This document shows positions 1 through 7,246 of a stretch of 64,000 nt of DNA, one piece after another. This DNA is from Nitrospira sp. (lineage in GTDB: Bacteria > Nitrospirota > Nitrospiria > Nitrospirales > Nitrospiraceae), in NCBI GenBank assembly GCA_022226935.1, contig CP092081.1, positions 3,212,737-3,276,736 on the forward strand. The letters run 5' to 3'. Position 1 is the first letter of the stretch. Each line of letters opens with the position of its first letter. A program made the position numbers and the translations under genes. Under the pieces are notes generated by a model. The model was not told where the DNA came from and did no database searches. It worked only from the letters and a program-made list of their open reading frames with translations.

Positions 1-239
1 TCCACGGCGCTCAGCAATTCACTCAACGGAGCCTTTTCGGCAAGGATGGCCGTGTACAGTGCCCGTTTGGTCGGAAAGTATTTGAACACCAACGCCTCGC
101 TCACGCCGGCAGCCTTGGCGATTTCTTTGGTGGTGGTGCCCTTGAACCCTTTGGCGGCAAACAGGTTCGCGGCAGAAGAAATCAGGCTGGCCTGGCGATC
201 GTGACTGGCATTGCGGGAGCTGGCGGTCGTCGCTTTCAC
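1..239 (-). CDS. TetR/AcrR family transcriptional regulator, partial (C-terminus beyond window edge)
   Basis: The reading frame starts at a GTG at 239 and runs off the left edge, so only about 79 N-terminal residues are visible. They form the helix-turn-helix domain: a segment reading NLFAAKGFKGTTTKEIAKAA followed by GVSEALVFKYFPTKRALY, the signature of TetR family repressors. An in-frame TAA lies 10 codons upstream and there is no other start between, which fixes the GTG. A GAGGA stretch lies very close upstream (about one base spacing), so ribosome binding looks poor. An inverted repeat just upstream suggests autoregulation. The ligand-binding domain is not visible, so the effector and targets cannot be inferred. 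Confidence 0.85.
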   Translation of the reverse strand, partial: MKATTASSRNASHDRQASLISSAANLFAAKGFKGTTTKEIAKAAGVSEALVFKYFPTKRALYTAILAEKAPLSELLSAV

Positions 240-253
240 GTCCTCGTTCGTCC

Positions 254-275
254 GGTGAGTGAGTGGTTACTCACC
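254..275. promoter_or_regulatory. Putative TetR operator (inverted repeat)
   Basis: GGTGAGT at 254-260 is mirrored by ACTCACC at 269-275. A tighter nested palindrome TGAGT-GGTT-ACTCA lies at 260-273. Position and symmetry, 15 bases upstream of the TetR start, fit an autoregulatory operator; this is inference. Confidence 0.55.
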
Positions 276-376
276 GATCAAGGTATCATGCAAGAATGAA
301 GTGTGACAAGGGTCGCGAATATTCCGTCCACTGCGGGAGCAGTCCCTGTAGAGGATTGGAAGCGATAGAGGATCGG

Positions 377-916
377 TTAGGGGACGGGAGGTAAATTCCC
401 TTCGTTGAGCTTCACGCGGAACGCTTCGCTCTCGAAAAAAATCACGCCTTGGCCCGTGCGAAGGTCGTAGCGGAGGATGATCGCGCTGTCGGGGCCCTGC
501 CAGTTGAAAAATTTCACCGCGCCGCCGGCCATCTGGCCGGGGGTGTGATCGATCGGGCCGAATTGTTGTTGCAGGAACGTCAGCAGCCGATCATGGGTCT
601 CCTTGCCGGTATACCGAACCATGACGCGGGCGAACTTGCCTTCGACCGTGCTGAACTTCATCGACTCGACCGTCGCCGGGCCTAGCTTCCTGGGCGTGGA
701 GGTCAGTTCATACGTCTGGATTCGGCCGGCCTCTTCCACTCTCACGAACTGGTCTGATTCGGTAAAGGTGGCTCCCCAAGGAATGCCTTCGAACCCATTC
801 GGATCGTTCTCCATGGGGACAGCCAGCGCCGGGGCGACTGGGGACAGCACCATCACTCCAAGGACGAGGATCAATAGGCAACGGCATGGATGAAGGAAAG
901 TCTGTCCGTGCAGCAT
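377..916 (-). CDS. Secreted hypothetical protein, paralogue of the adjacent upstream gene
   Basis: This is a 179-residue protein of unknown function. The N-terminus has a hydrophobic stretch ending in an Ala-rich site (about residues 12-32), typical of a Sec signal peptide. The mature part begins with NDPNGFEGIPWGATF and is rich in beta-prone segments. It is clearly related to the preceding gene on the same strand, which has NDPHGYHDLSWG at the same place, so the two arose by tandem duplication. The ATG at 916 follows the upstream TAA (922-920) with three bases between them, and an in-frame TTG sits directly before the ATG. The two genes are probably co-transcribed and translationally coupled. 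I do not recognise the family and assign no function. Confidence 0.7.
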   Translation of the reverse strand: MLHGQTFLHPCRCLLILVLGVMVLSPVAPALAVPMENDPNGFEGIPWGATFTESDQFVRVEEAGRIQTYELTSTPRKLGPATVESMKFSTVEGKFARVMVRYTGKETHDRLLTFLQQQFGPIDHTPGQMAGGAVKFFNWQGPDSAIILRYDLRTGQGVIFFESEAFRVKLNEGNLPPVP

Positions 917-919
917 CAA

Positions 920-1471
920 TTATTCCGCCGTATCCGACATGAGATCTTGAAAGCGTGGTGCCAGGTTTCGGCTTTCGATAAACACAAAACCGCGATCTCG
1001 GTTTGCCTCATAGGTCAGCGTGATCTCTGTTTCCGTTCCACGCCAGGTATATTGTTGGTTGAGCCCTCGCATCATCTGTCCGGGTAGCCGCTCGATCGCG
1101 CCATAGGTCCGTTCGAGATATTGCAGCACCTGCTTATGCGCCTGCGCGCCGTGATACCGAATGGTGACGCGCGCAAACTGCGCGTCGACCGTCGAGAGAT
1201 GCACGCTTTCGACCGGGATATCGGCGTAGACCGGCGGGCGGTCGCGAAATTCATAGTCGGTGGTATGTGTGTTCTCACGGGTGACCGTGAGGTCAGGAAT
1301 GTCCGTGAGGGGAATGCCCCAGGAAAGATCGTGGTAACCGTGCGGGTCGTTGGCCATCGTGATAGCGAACACCGGCCCGGCAGTGAGGAGCAGCAGTGCG
1401 CTGACGCACCCGATGCGCTGCATGAGGCGGAGAGGCGACCATATTGAAAACGCGTTGCGCATGGCTTTCAC
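920..1471 (-). CDS. Secreted hypothetical protein, first of a tandem paralogous pair
   Basis: This is a 183-residue protein starting at GTG 1471; an ATG at 1462 is an alternative start. A signal peptide spans roughly residues 16-36 (hydrophobic core SALLLLTAGPVFA). The mature N-terminus NDPHGYHDLSWGIPLTDI matches the paralogue downstream, and both share a middle stretch ending FARVxxRYxG and a C-terminal pattern of alternating strands. It lies divergent to the phosphonate-type operon beginning at 1607, with a strong promoter for that operon in the gap. Function is unknown; a periplasmic location is inferred. Confidence 0.7.
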   Translation of the reverse strand: MKAMRNAFSIWSPLRLMQRIGCVSALLLLTAGPVFAITMANDPHGYHDLSWGIPLTDIPDLTVTRENTHTTDYEFRDRPPVYADIPVESVHLSTVDAQFARVTIRYHGAQAHKQVLQYLERTYGAIERLPGQMMRGLNQQYTWRGTETEITLTYEANRDRGFVFIESRNLAPRFQDLMSDTAE

Positions 1472-1533
1472 AAGGTCCCACTCGGCACGCTACCATGGCC
1501 GTTCACACAGCGGCAACTCTCGATGCCGCGTTC

Positions 1534-1562
1534 TTGTGAATGGAGGACCCCTTGGCTATAAT
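1534..1562 (+). promoter_or_regulatory. Sigma70-type promoter of the 1607-7053 gene run
   Basis: TTGTGA at 1534-1539 (4 of 6 to TTGACA), 17 bases, then a perfect TATAAT at 1557-1562. Transcription would start near 1569, about 38 bases before the first ATG. Confidence 0.6.
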
Positions 1563-1606
1563 GCGCCTCTTGTGCCGGGGCCCGTCAGGCGACAGGAGCA
1601 TGGTTC

Positions 1607-2104
1607 ATGGTCGACAGTGATGTATTTGTGCAGGCCCTCGAAAATCTGGGCGTCAATTTCTTCACCGGCGTGCCCGATTCCCTGCTGGGCGGCATCATCG
1701 AGGAATTGCTCACGCGCAAGCTGTACACGTCGGCCGTGCGCGAGGATGAAGCGGTCGCGATGGCGGCTGGTGCCTTCATGGCCGGAAAGATCCCTGCCGT
1801 CCTCATGCAGAACTCCGGACTCGGCACGTCGCTCAACACGCTGCTTTCACTCAATATGATCTATCGGCAACCTTGCATCCTGCTGATCTCCTGGCGGGGT
1901 TTCGAGGGCAAAGATGCTCCGGAACATCTGGTCATGGGCGAGACGATGCCGCAGTTGCTCGATACCATGAAAATTCCTCACCGCACCTTGTCGGAACAGA
2001 CGCTGGCGGACGATCTCCGATGGGTGGGCCAGACTTTCATGAAACAGCGGATTCCCGTGGCCCTCCTGATCAAGAAGGGCATCATCAAGGGGTTGCATCC
2101 ATGA
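1607..2104 (+). CDS. Phosphonopyruvate decarboxylase-like, alpha (PYR-domain) subunit
   Basis: This 165-residue protein is the N-terminal half of a thiamine diphosphate decarboxylase of the phosphonopyruvate/sulfopyruvate decarboxylase family. The conserved REDEAVAMAAGA carries the Glu that activates the cofactor, and MQNSGLGTSLNTLLSL and SWRGFEGKDAPEH are family signatures. It needs the TPP-binding partner encoded directly downstream; the stop codon overlaps that ATG (ATGA). An AGGAG lies 8 bases before the ATG. The expected reaction is phosphonopyruvate to phosphonoacetaldehyde plus CO2. Sulfopyruvate decarboxylase (ComD type) is the main alternative. The aminotransferase and cytidylyltransferase downstream favour phosphonate chemistry. 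Most bacterial Ppd enzymes are single chains, so the split is notable. Confidence 0.82.
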   Translation: MVDSDVFVQALENLGVNFFTGVPDSLLGGIIEELLTRKLYTSAVREDEAVAMAAGAFMAGKIPAVLMQNSGLGTSLNTLLSLNMIYRQPCILLISWRGFEGKDAPEHLVMGETMPQLLDTMKIPHRTLSEQTLADDLRWVGQTFMKQRIPVALLIKKGIIKGLHP

Positions 2105-2679
2105 GGCCGGAACAGGGCACGATGCAGAGCCGGGCGCAGGCAATGGCCGCGCTGCTCGAACTATTGACGGATCAGCCGGTTATCATCTGCAATGGATTTC
2201 CGTCGAGGGAAGCCCAAAAGCTTGCCGATCGGCCGACGCATTTTTATATGATTGGCTCGATGGGCAATGCCGCCGCCATTGGCTTAGGCGTGGCGCTCTC
2301 CAAACCGTCCAAGAAGGTGATCGTGTTCGACGGAGACGGCAACGTGTTGATGGGCATGGGCACACTCGCCACGGTGGGCGCCTTGCGGCCGAAGAATTTT
2401 ATCCATGTCGTGTTCGACAATGAAGTGTATGGCTCGACGGGCAATCAACCGACCATTTCCAATGTTGTCCAGTTGGAAAAAGTGGCGAAGGCGGCCGGGT
2501 ATGTGACGGTCGAGCGGGTGTTGGACCGTGAAGATCTCGTCTACGAATTCAAAGATATGTTGAAAAACGACGGACCGAGCATGTTGCTCGTCAAGGTGAA
2601 CGAGTTTGTCGAGGATGCCGGCCGGATTGCATTGGAGCCGCCGGCGATCACCGCGCGGTTCATGAAAGCCATTGAGTAA
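2101..2679 (+). CDS. Phosphonopyruvate decarboxylase-like, beta (TPP-binding) subunit
   Basis: This 192-residue protein is the C-terminal half of the thiamine diphosphate decarboxylase. GDGNVLMGMG followed by a downstream Asn in FDNEVYGSTGNQPT forms the GDG-to-N motif that binds Mg and TPP. MIGSMGNAAAIGLGVAL is typical of the family. The ATG at 2101 overlaps the alpha-subunit stop, so expression is likely coupled and 1:1. A longer upstream open frame exists but overlaps alpha almost completely and is not real. The STGNQPT segment resembles the corresponding part of Ppd. Together with alpha it is predicted to yield phosphonoacetaldehyde, the substrate for the next enzyme. Confidence 0.83.
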   Translation: MRPEQGTMQSRAQAMAALLELLTDQPVIICNGFPSREAQKLADRPTHFYMIGSMGNAAAIGLGVALSKPSKKVIVFDGDGNVLMGMGTLATVGALRPKNFIHVVFDNEVYGSTGNQPTISNVVQLEKVAKAAGYVTVERVLDREDLVYEFKDMLKNDGPSMLLVKVNEFVEDAGRIALEPPAITARFMKAIE

Positions 2680-2748
2680 TTGCGGCGCACTGCACGTGCT
2701 GAGAGAGCCCGTTCTGCTCCGTTCCCATCAACAGCCTGAGGCATAACC

Positions 2749-3843
2749 ATGATACTTCTGAATCCAGGTCCCGTAAATGTGAGCGAGCGGGTGCGGCAGG
2801 CGTTGTTGCGTCCGGACATCTGCCATCGAGAATCCGAGTTTTCCGACATGCTGCTCCGCATCCAACAGAAGCTGCTCACCGCGTTCGTGCCCGGTGCCGA
2901 GTCCGACTACGTGGCCGTCGTTCTCACGGGGTCCGGCACGGCTGCCGTGGAATCTGCCGTCATGTCCTGCCTGCCGTTGGGCAAGCGTATGCTGGTGCTC
3001 AACAACGGGGTTTATGGCGAGCGTCTGTCCAATATGATCGGCCTGCATCGGCTCGGTGTCTCCGAACTCAAATCGGAATGGCACGTCAGGCCTGATCCTG
3101 AACGATTGCGGTTGGCCCTTCGCCAGCATCCCGAAGTACACGCGGTCTCGATGGTGCACCACGAGACGACGACCGGGTTGATCAATCCGGTGAAAGAAAT
3201 TGCGGAGGTGGTCGACAGTCTCAACCGGGTGTTTGTCCTTGACTCCGTCAGCGGTCTGGGAGGCGAACCGATCGACATTGCCGGGTCGCACATCTATATG
3301 GTGGCGGGCACGGCGGGCAAGTGCATTCAGGGCTTCCCCGGCGTGTCGTTTGTCTTGCTGCGTAAGGGATTCCTGGCCCAGATGCGCAAATATCCGAAGC
3401 GGTCCTGGTATCTGACTCTGACCCACTATGTCGATGAACAGGGTCGAGGGATTGTGCCCTTCACGCCGGCCGTGCAGGTCTACTACGCGTTTGAGGAGGC
3501 GCTGGACGAGTTGCTGGAAGAAGGGCTGGCCAACCGCTTTCAACGCTATCGGCGCGTGGCTTCGAGAATTCGCGAGCGGATGGCCGGCATGGGCGTGCAG
3601 CCGTTTCTGCCGGCCGACGTTCAATCGAATACGATTACGGCCTTTCATCTGCCGGCCGGCCTCAGCTACGCCACGTTGCATGATCAACTCAAGGCTCGCG
3701 GCTACGTCATTTATGCCGGTCAAGGGCAGCTGGAGTCGAAGATCTTCCGTATCGCGAACATGGGGGCACTCACACAGGCTCAGATCGACGGATTTCTGGG
3801 CGCGTTCGAAGAAGTGTTGGCCGGAGTGGCAGCGCGCACATGA
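2749..3843 (+). CDS. phnW: Class V aminotransferase, 2-aminoethylphosphonate--pyruvate transaminase-like
   Basis: This 364-residue PLP enzyme of fold type I begins with LNPGPVNVSERVRQALL, the usual N-terminus of the PhnW/serine-glyoxylate aminotransferase group. GSGTAAVESAV binds the cofactor phosphate, HHETTTGLINP lies in the active site, and the PLP lysine is in GTAGKCIQGFPGVSF, like the NKCIQGVPG of PhnW. In a biosynthetic setting it would aminate phosphonoacetaldehyde to 2-aminoethylphosphonate. It could equally form taurine from sulfoacetaldehyde if the decarboxylase acts on sulfopyruvate. It overlaps the next gene by four bases (ATGA). Family assignment is firm; the exact substrate is inferred. 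Confidence 0.82.
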   Translation: MILLNPGPVNVSERVRQALLRPDICHRESEFSDMLLRIQQKLLTAFVPGAESDYVAVVLTGSGTAAVESAVMSCLPLGKRMLVLNNGVYGERLSNMIGLHRLGVSELKSEWHVRPDPERLRLALRQHPEVHAVSMVHHETTTGLINPVKEIAEVVDSLNRVFVLDSVSGLGGEPIDIAGSHIYMVAGTAGKCIQGFPGVSFVLLRKGFLAQMRKYPKRSWYLTLTHYVDEQGRGIVPFTPAVQVYYAFEEALDELLEEGLANRFQRYRRVASRIRERMAGMGVQPFLPADVQSNTITAFHLPAGLSYATLHDQLKARGYVIYAGQGQLESKIFRIANMGALTQAQIDGFLGAFEEVLAGVAART

Positions 3844-4559
3844 AGGCGATTATCCTTGCGGCAGGCGTCGGCAAACGCCTCTGGCCGGTCACCCAGCATA
3901 AGCCGAAATGCTTGATCGAAATCGGCGGGCAGACCCTGTTGTCCCGCTATCTGGAATCCTTGGCGTCGGTTAAGATCAGGCAAGCCACTATCGTGGTCGG
4001 GTACAAGCAGGAGATGATCCGGGCTGCCGTGGGCTCACAGTGCCATGGGGTTGATATTTCCTATCTCGTCAACGAGGAGTTTCATCGCGGCAGTATTTCG
4101 TCGTTATGGATCGCCAGGCAGGCGTTGACCGACGATGTGGTCGTCATGGATGCAGACGTGTTGTTTCATCGGGAAATTCTTCGGCGTCTAGTGGCGTCGC
4201 CCTATGAAAACTGTCTGCTCATGGACGACACGGTAAAGCAAACGGGCGAAGAGTGTATGGTGGTCGTGCAGGGCGACCGCGTTATCGCCTTAAGCAAGAA
4301 GGTGCCCGATCGGTACGACCTCGCCGGCGAAGGTGTGGGGTTTCTGAGGGTGCGCCGGGCCGATACGGCGCATGTGATCGCCTCCCTCAAGGGGTACATC
4401 GATCAAGACCGTTGGGATATGGAATACGAAGACGGATTGTTGCAGTATTTCCGTGACGTTAAAGTGGGCCACGAGAAAATCGGAGGACTGCCCTGGACCG
4501 AAATCGACTTTCCTGAAGATGTCACGAAGGCGGAGCGGGAAGTGTTGCCACGACTATAG
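3840..4559 (+). CDS. Cytidylyltransferase of the phosphocholine/phosphonate (LicC/PntC) type
   Basis: This 239-residue nucleotidyltransferase has an intact N-terminal loop LAAGVGKRLWPVTQHKPKC with the substrate/NTP Lys and Arg, and a metal-binding VVMDADVLF. The C-terminal WTEIDFPEDVTKAE is characteristic of enzymes that form CDP-choline or CMP-aminoethylphosphonate. The start ATG overlaps the transaminase stop. After a transaminase that makes an aminoalkyl acid, the likely reaction is CTP plus 2-aminoethylphosphonate giving CMP-2-aminoethylphosphonate. CDP-choline or CDP-ethanolamine formation is the alternative. It can supply the nucleotidyl transfer that the neighbouring fusion protein seems unable to do. 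Confidence 0.82.
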   Translation: MKAIILAAGVGKRLWPVTQHKPKCLIEIGGQTLLSRYLESLASVKIRQATIVVGYKQEMIRAAVGSQCHGVDISYLVNEEFHRGSISSLWIARQALTDDVVVMDADVLFHREILRRLVASPYENCLLMDDTVKQTGEECMVVVQGDRVIALSKKVPDRYDLAGEGVGFLRVRRADTAHVIASLKGYIDQDRWDMEYEDGLLQYFRDVKVGHEKIGGLPWTEIDFPEDVTKAEREVLPRL

Positions 4560-4610
4560 CGTAGATGCACTCGCGAGCAGCTATCCACGATTAGGACCCC
4601 ATTCAGAATC

Positions 4611-6065
4611 ATGAGTGAAAGTACCCTACAACGAGGCGCGGAACTACAGGGATTGAGCACGGCCATCCTCTTGCCGGGATCCTGTCTCTTCGCTGATCGT
4701 CCCGGTCGCGGCCTCGCCGAGGTCGGCCCCTTGACCCACATCGGAGGGTTGAGCCTCTTCCAGCGGACCGTCCTCACCTTGCAACGAGGCGGCATCCGCC
4801 AATTGATCGTGCTGGCCGGTCCCGATGAGGAGTTGCTCAAGCAGGCATTGGCGCGTGGAGCCCGTGTGACGATTCCGGTCCGATGGATGCCGGTACGGGA
4901 ATTCCCGCTCGACGATCCGCGCACCTGGGAATCCCTGGCCGCGGAGGTTCGCGGCTTCTGTCTTGTGGCGGGCGTCCAGGCGGTATTCTCCAAGGGACTG
5001 ATCGAACATTTGCGGCAGACCGTGCGCGACGGCGAGGCGTTGGTGGTCACGCGTGAAGCGGGTCCGGTGGAATCTTCGGCTGGACGTCGGAACCCGGTGG
5101 TCGCCTTGCAGGAAGGGCGGCTGATTTCCTTCCACAATCAGCCCGGCCAGCAAGGACATCAGATTGCGGCCGACCTGGTGGTGTTGCCCGCCAGTATTTT
5201 GAACCCGCCCAACGGCGCGGCTGCGGATTCGGCGAGCGGCGTCGCGGAAGCCCCCGGAATGACGCCCATGCGTCGCTGGTTGGAACGGGCCGCTCTCGAA
5301 GGTCGGGTGCGGGTCGTAGCCGCCGCATCGCACGCCGGACTCTGGTATCGCGACGTGTGGGATCAGGCCAGTGCGAGCCACGCGGAGCGCACGTTGTTCC
5401 GTTCGCTGAAAGGCGACGCCGAAGGATTCGTCGATCGGTATTTCAACCGGACTTTTTCGCGGCTGTTGACGCGTTTCTTTCTCCAATTGAAGTGCTCCCC
5501 AAACACCATCACGATGGTGGCGACCGCTGTCGGGTTCCTCTCCGCCGTCGGATTCGGTCTAGGGACCTATACGGCAGGCATCGTGGCTGCGCTGTTGTTT
5601 CAGCTGGCCGCCATCATCGACTGCTGCGATGGCGAAGTCGCGCGTCTCACCTTTACGGAGTCCCCCTTCGGCGCGTGGCTGGATATTGCCATGGACAATG
5701 TGGTGCATATCGCCATCTTCGCCGGGATTGCCTGCGGGTCCTATGTTCGCCATGCCGAGACGGGCGAGGCCTGGATCCCGTTGGCCCTCGGCGGCGCGGC
5801 CGTGTTCGGCAATGCCATGGCGTTCTGGTTGGTCACGAAGGCCCAAAAAATCGGTGCGACGCGGGGATGGAATACGCCCAAGCAGGCAGCCTGGTCCGAC
5901 TTCATCCTCAAGAATGTGGCGAGCCGTGACTTCTCCGTGGTCGTCTTCCTGTTCGCCATTTTGGATAAACTGGATTGGTTTCTGTGGATGGCTGCCCTCG
6001 GTTCGACCGTCTTCTGGCTGATGATGGTGTGGGTGATTCGACCTTCGGCACGGGCCCGTGCTTAA
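4611..6065 (+). CDS. Fusion: degenerate nucleotidyltransferase domain plus CDP-alcohol phosphatidyltransferase
   Basis: This 484-residue protein has the domain order of archaeal inositol-1-phosphate cytidylyltransferase/DIPP synthase. Residues 1-235 are a nucleotidyltransferase-like fold that keeps PLTHIGGLSLFQRTV but lacks the GxGxR loop, and has VAGVQAVF where the metal-binding Asp normally sits. Residues about 260-480 are a membrane CDP-alcohol phosphotransferase with the full motif DG-x2-AR-x8-G-x3-D-x3-D (DGEVARLTF ... GAWLDIAMD) and several membrane helices. The C-terminal domain should transfer a head group from a CMP-activated donor to an alcohol acceptor, probably a lipid. The last bases overlap the next gene's GTG. 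Donor and acceptor are inferred from context. Confidence 0.8.
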   Translation: MSESTLQRGAELQGLSTAILLPGSCLFADRPGRGLAEVGPLTHIGGLSLFQRTVLTLQRGGIRQLIVLAGPDEELLKQALARGARVTIPVRWMPVREFPLDDPRTWESLAAEVRGFCLVAGVQAVFSKGLIEHLRQTVRDGEALVVTREAGPVESSAGRRNPVVALQEGRLISFHNQPGQQGHQIAADLVVLPASILNPPNGAAADSASGVAEAPGMTPMRRWLERAALEGRVRVVAAASHAGLWYRDVWDQASASHAERTLFRSLKGDAEGFVDRYFNRTFSRLLTRFFLQLKCSPNTITMVATAVGFLSAVGFGLGTYTAGIVAALLFQLAAIIDCCDGEVARLTFTESPFGAWLDIAMDNVVHIAIFAGIACGSYVRHAETGEAWIPLALGGAAVFGNAMAFWLVTKAQKIGATRGWNTPKQAAWSDFILKNVASRDFSVVVFLFAILDKLDWFLWMAALGSTVFWLMMVWVIRPSARARA

Positions 6066-7053
6066 AGCGGCCCTCCTTGTCCTCGGGGCGCTGACACTTT
6101 CGGCACTGGTCTGGCACATCGGCATCGGGCGTATTTACGAGGCGGTGACGCAGCTCGGTCCTGTTGCCATGGTGCTGGTCCTTCTTCCCTCCCTCCTCAT
6201 GTATGTGCTCGAAGCCTATGGCTGGCGCGTGACACTCGGCGCCTGGGCCAATGGTGTCCCGTTTTGGCGCATCTTAGCGATCCGCACCGCCGGCGAAGTC
6301 GTGAACATGACCACGCCCACCGCCTATGTGGGAGGCGAACCGCTCAAGGCCTACCTCCTCAGTCGACAGGGCGTGCCGCTCGTGGAGGGCCTCGCGTCGG
6401 TCGTGACGGCCAAAACCACCATGACCGTCGCGCAGATCCTGTTCATTCTTGCGGGGATCGGCCTGGGATTCTGGTTATTGGGTTCCGGCGGATCGGCTGG
6501 ACAGACGATCACCGCAGGGTTGGTCAGCGTCGGCCTTTTGCTGTTCGGGGTCGGCGCCTTCGTCATCGTCCAGCGGCACGGCATGTTTTCGTGGATTCTG
6601 AACCAGCTGCGGCGCATCGGTCTGCGCATCCAGTTTTTGGAAGCACGCGAACAACAGCTGATCGAACTGGATCGCACCATCGCCGGCTTCTATTCCCACC
6701 AGCGGCAGGCCTTCCTGCTGTCGACGGGACTGTTTCTGCTCGGGTGGCTGGCCGAGGCGCTAGAGGTCTATGTCATGGTGGTCTGCATGGGACAATCCAT
6801 CGCTGTCTTGCCGGCTGTCGCGATTGGAGCGCTATCCGTCTTTATCAAAGGAGGGACATTTTTCATTCCCGGCAGCTTGGGTGCGCAGGATGCCGGCAAT
6901 CTGCTTCTGCTTTCTGCGTTCGGGTATGGTGAGGTGACGGGTATCACCTTCGCGCTTTTGCGGCGGTTTCGAGAATTCGTCTGGATCGCCGTAGGGCTGG
7001 GATGTCTGGCGATGATGAGCAAAGGCGCCGATCCTTCCCTTCCGCAGAAATAA
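6058..7053 (+). CDS. Flippase-like integral membrane protein (LPG synthase TM / UPF0104 family)
   Basis: This 331-residue protein has about eight hydrophobic helices and family segments such as AIRTAGEVVNMTTPTAYVGG near residue 80 and GGTFFIPGSLGAQDAGNL near 265. It starts at GTG 6058, eight bases before the end of the preceding gene, so the two are translationally coupled. Members of this family are predicted lipid or lipid-linked transporters, or lack a proven role. Coupling to a CDP-alcohol phosphotransferase suggests it handles that enzyme's lipid product, for example by moving it across the membrane. The last point is inference. Confidence 0.8.
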   Translation: MLKAALLVLGALTLSALVWHIGIGRIYEAVTQLGPVAMVLVLLPSLLMYVLEAYGWRVTLGAWANGVPFWRILAIRTAGEVVNMTTPTAYVGGEPLKAYLLSRQGVPLVEGLASVVTAKTTMTVAQILFILAGIGLGFWLLGSGGSAGQTITAGLVSVGLLLFGVGAFVIVQRHGMFSWILNQLRRIGLRIQFLEAREQQLIELDRTIAGFYSHQRQAFLLSTGLFLLGWLAEALEVYVMVVCMGQSIAVLPAVAIGALSVFIKGGTFFIPGSLGAQDAGNLLLLSAFGYGEVTGITFALLRRFREFVWIAVGLGCLAMMSKGADPSLPQK

Positions 7054-7246
7054 TTCTCCCTCCCTCAGAAAATCCGCTGTGTATCAGTGCGCAACAGTAG
7101 GACGCTTCCGAAACTCTTACAATGCTATTTCGCGACAAGATATGGCTCAACTCCACCTTCTCCGCTACACTAGGGATCAACATTGAGATAGCCATTTTCA
7201 TAATAGACGCCGGACCTTTGATGATCGGCGTCCGGTCCATAGACAG

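Noticed and set aside
5559-6125. Long antisense open frames opposite the phosphotransferase fusion and many other genes
   Set aside because: They mirror real genes, lack ribosome sites, and have compositions typical of antisense frames in GC-rich DNA.
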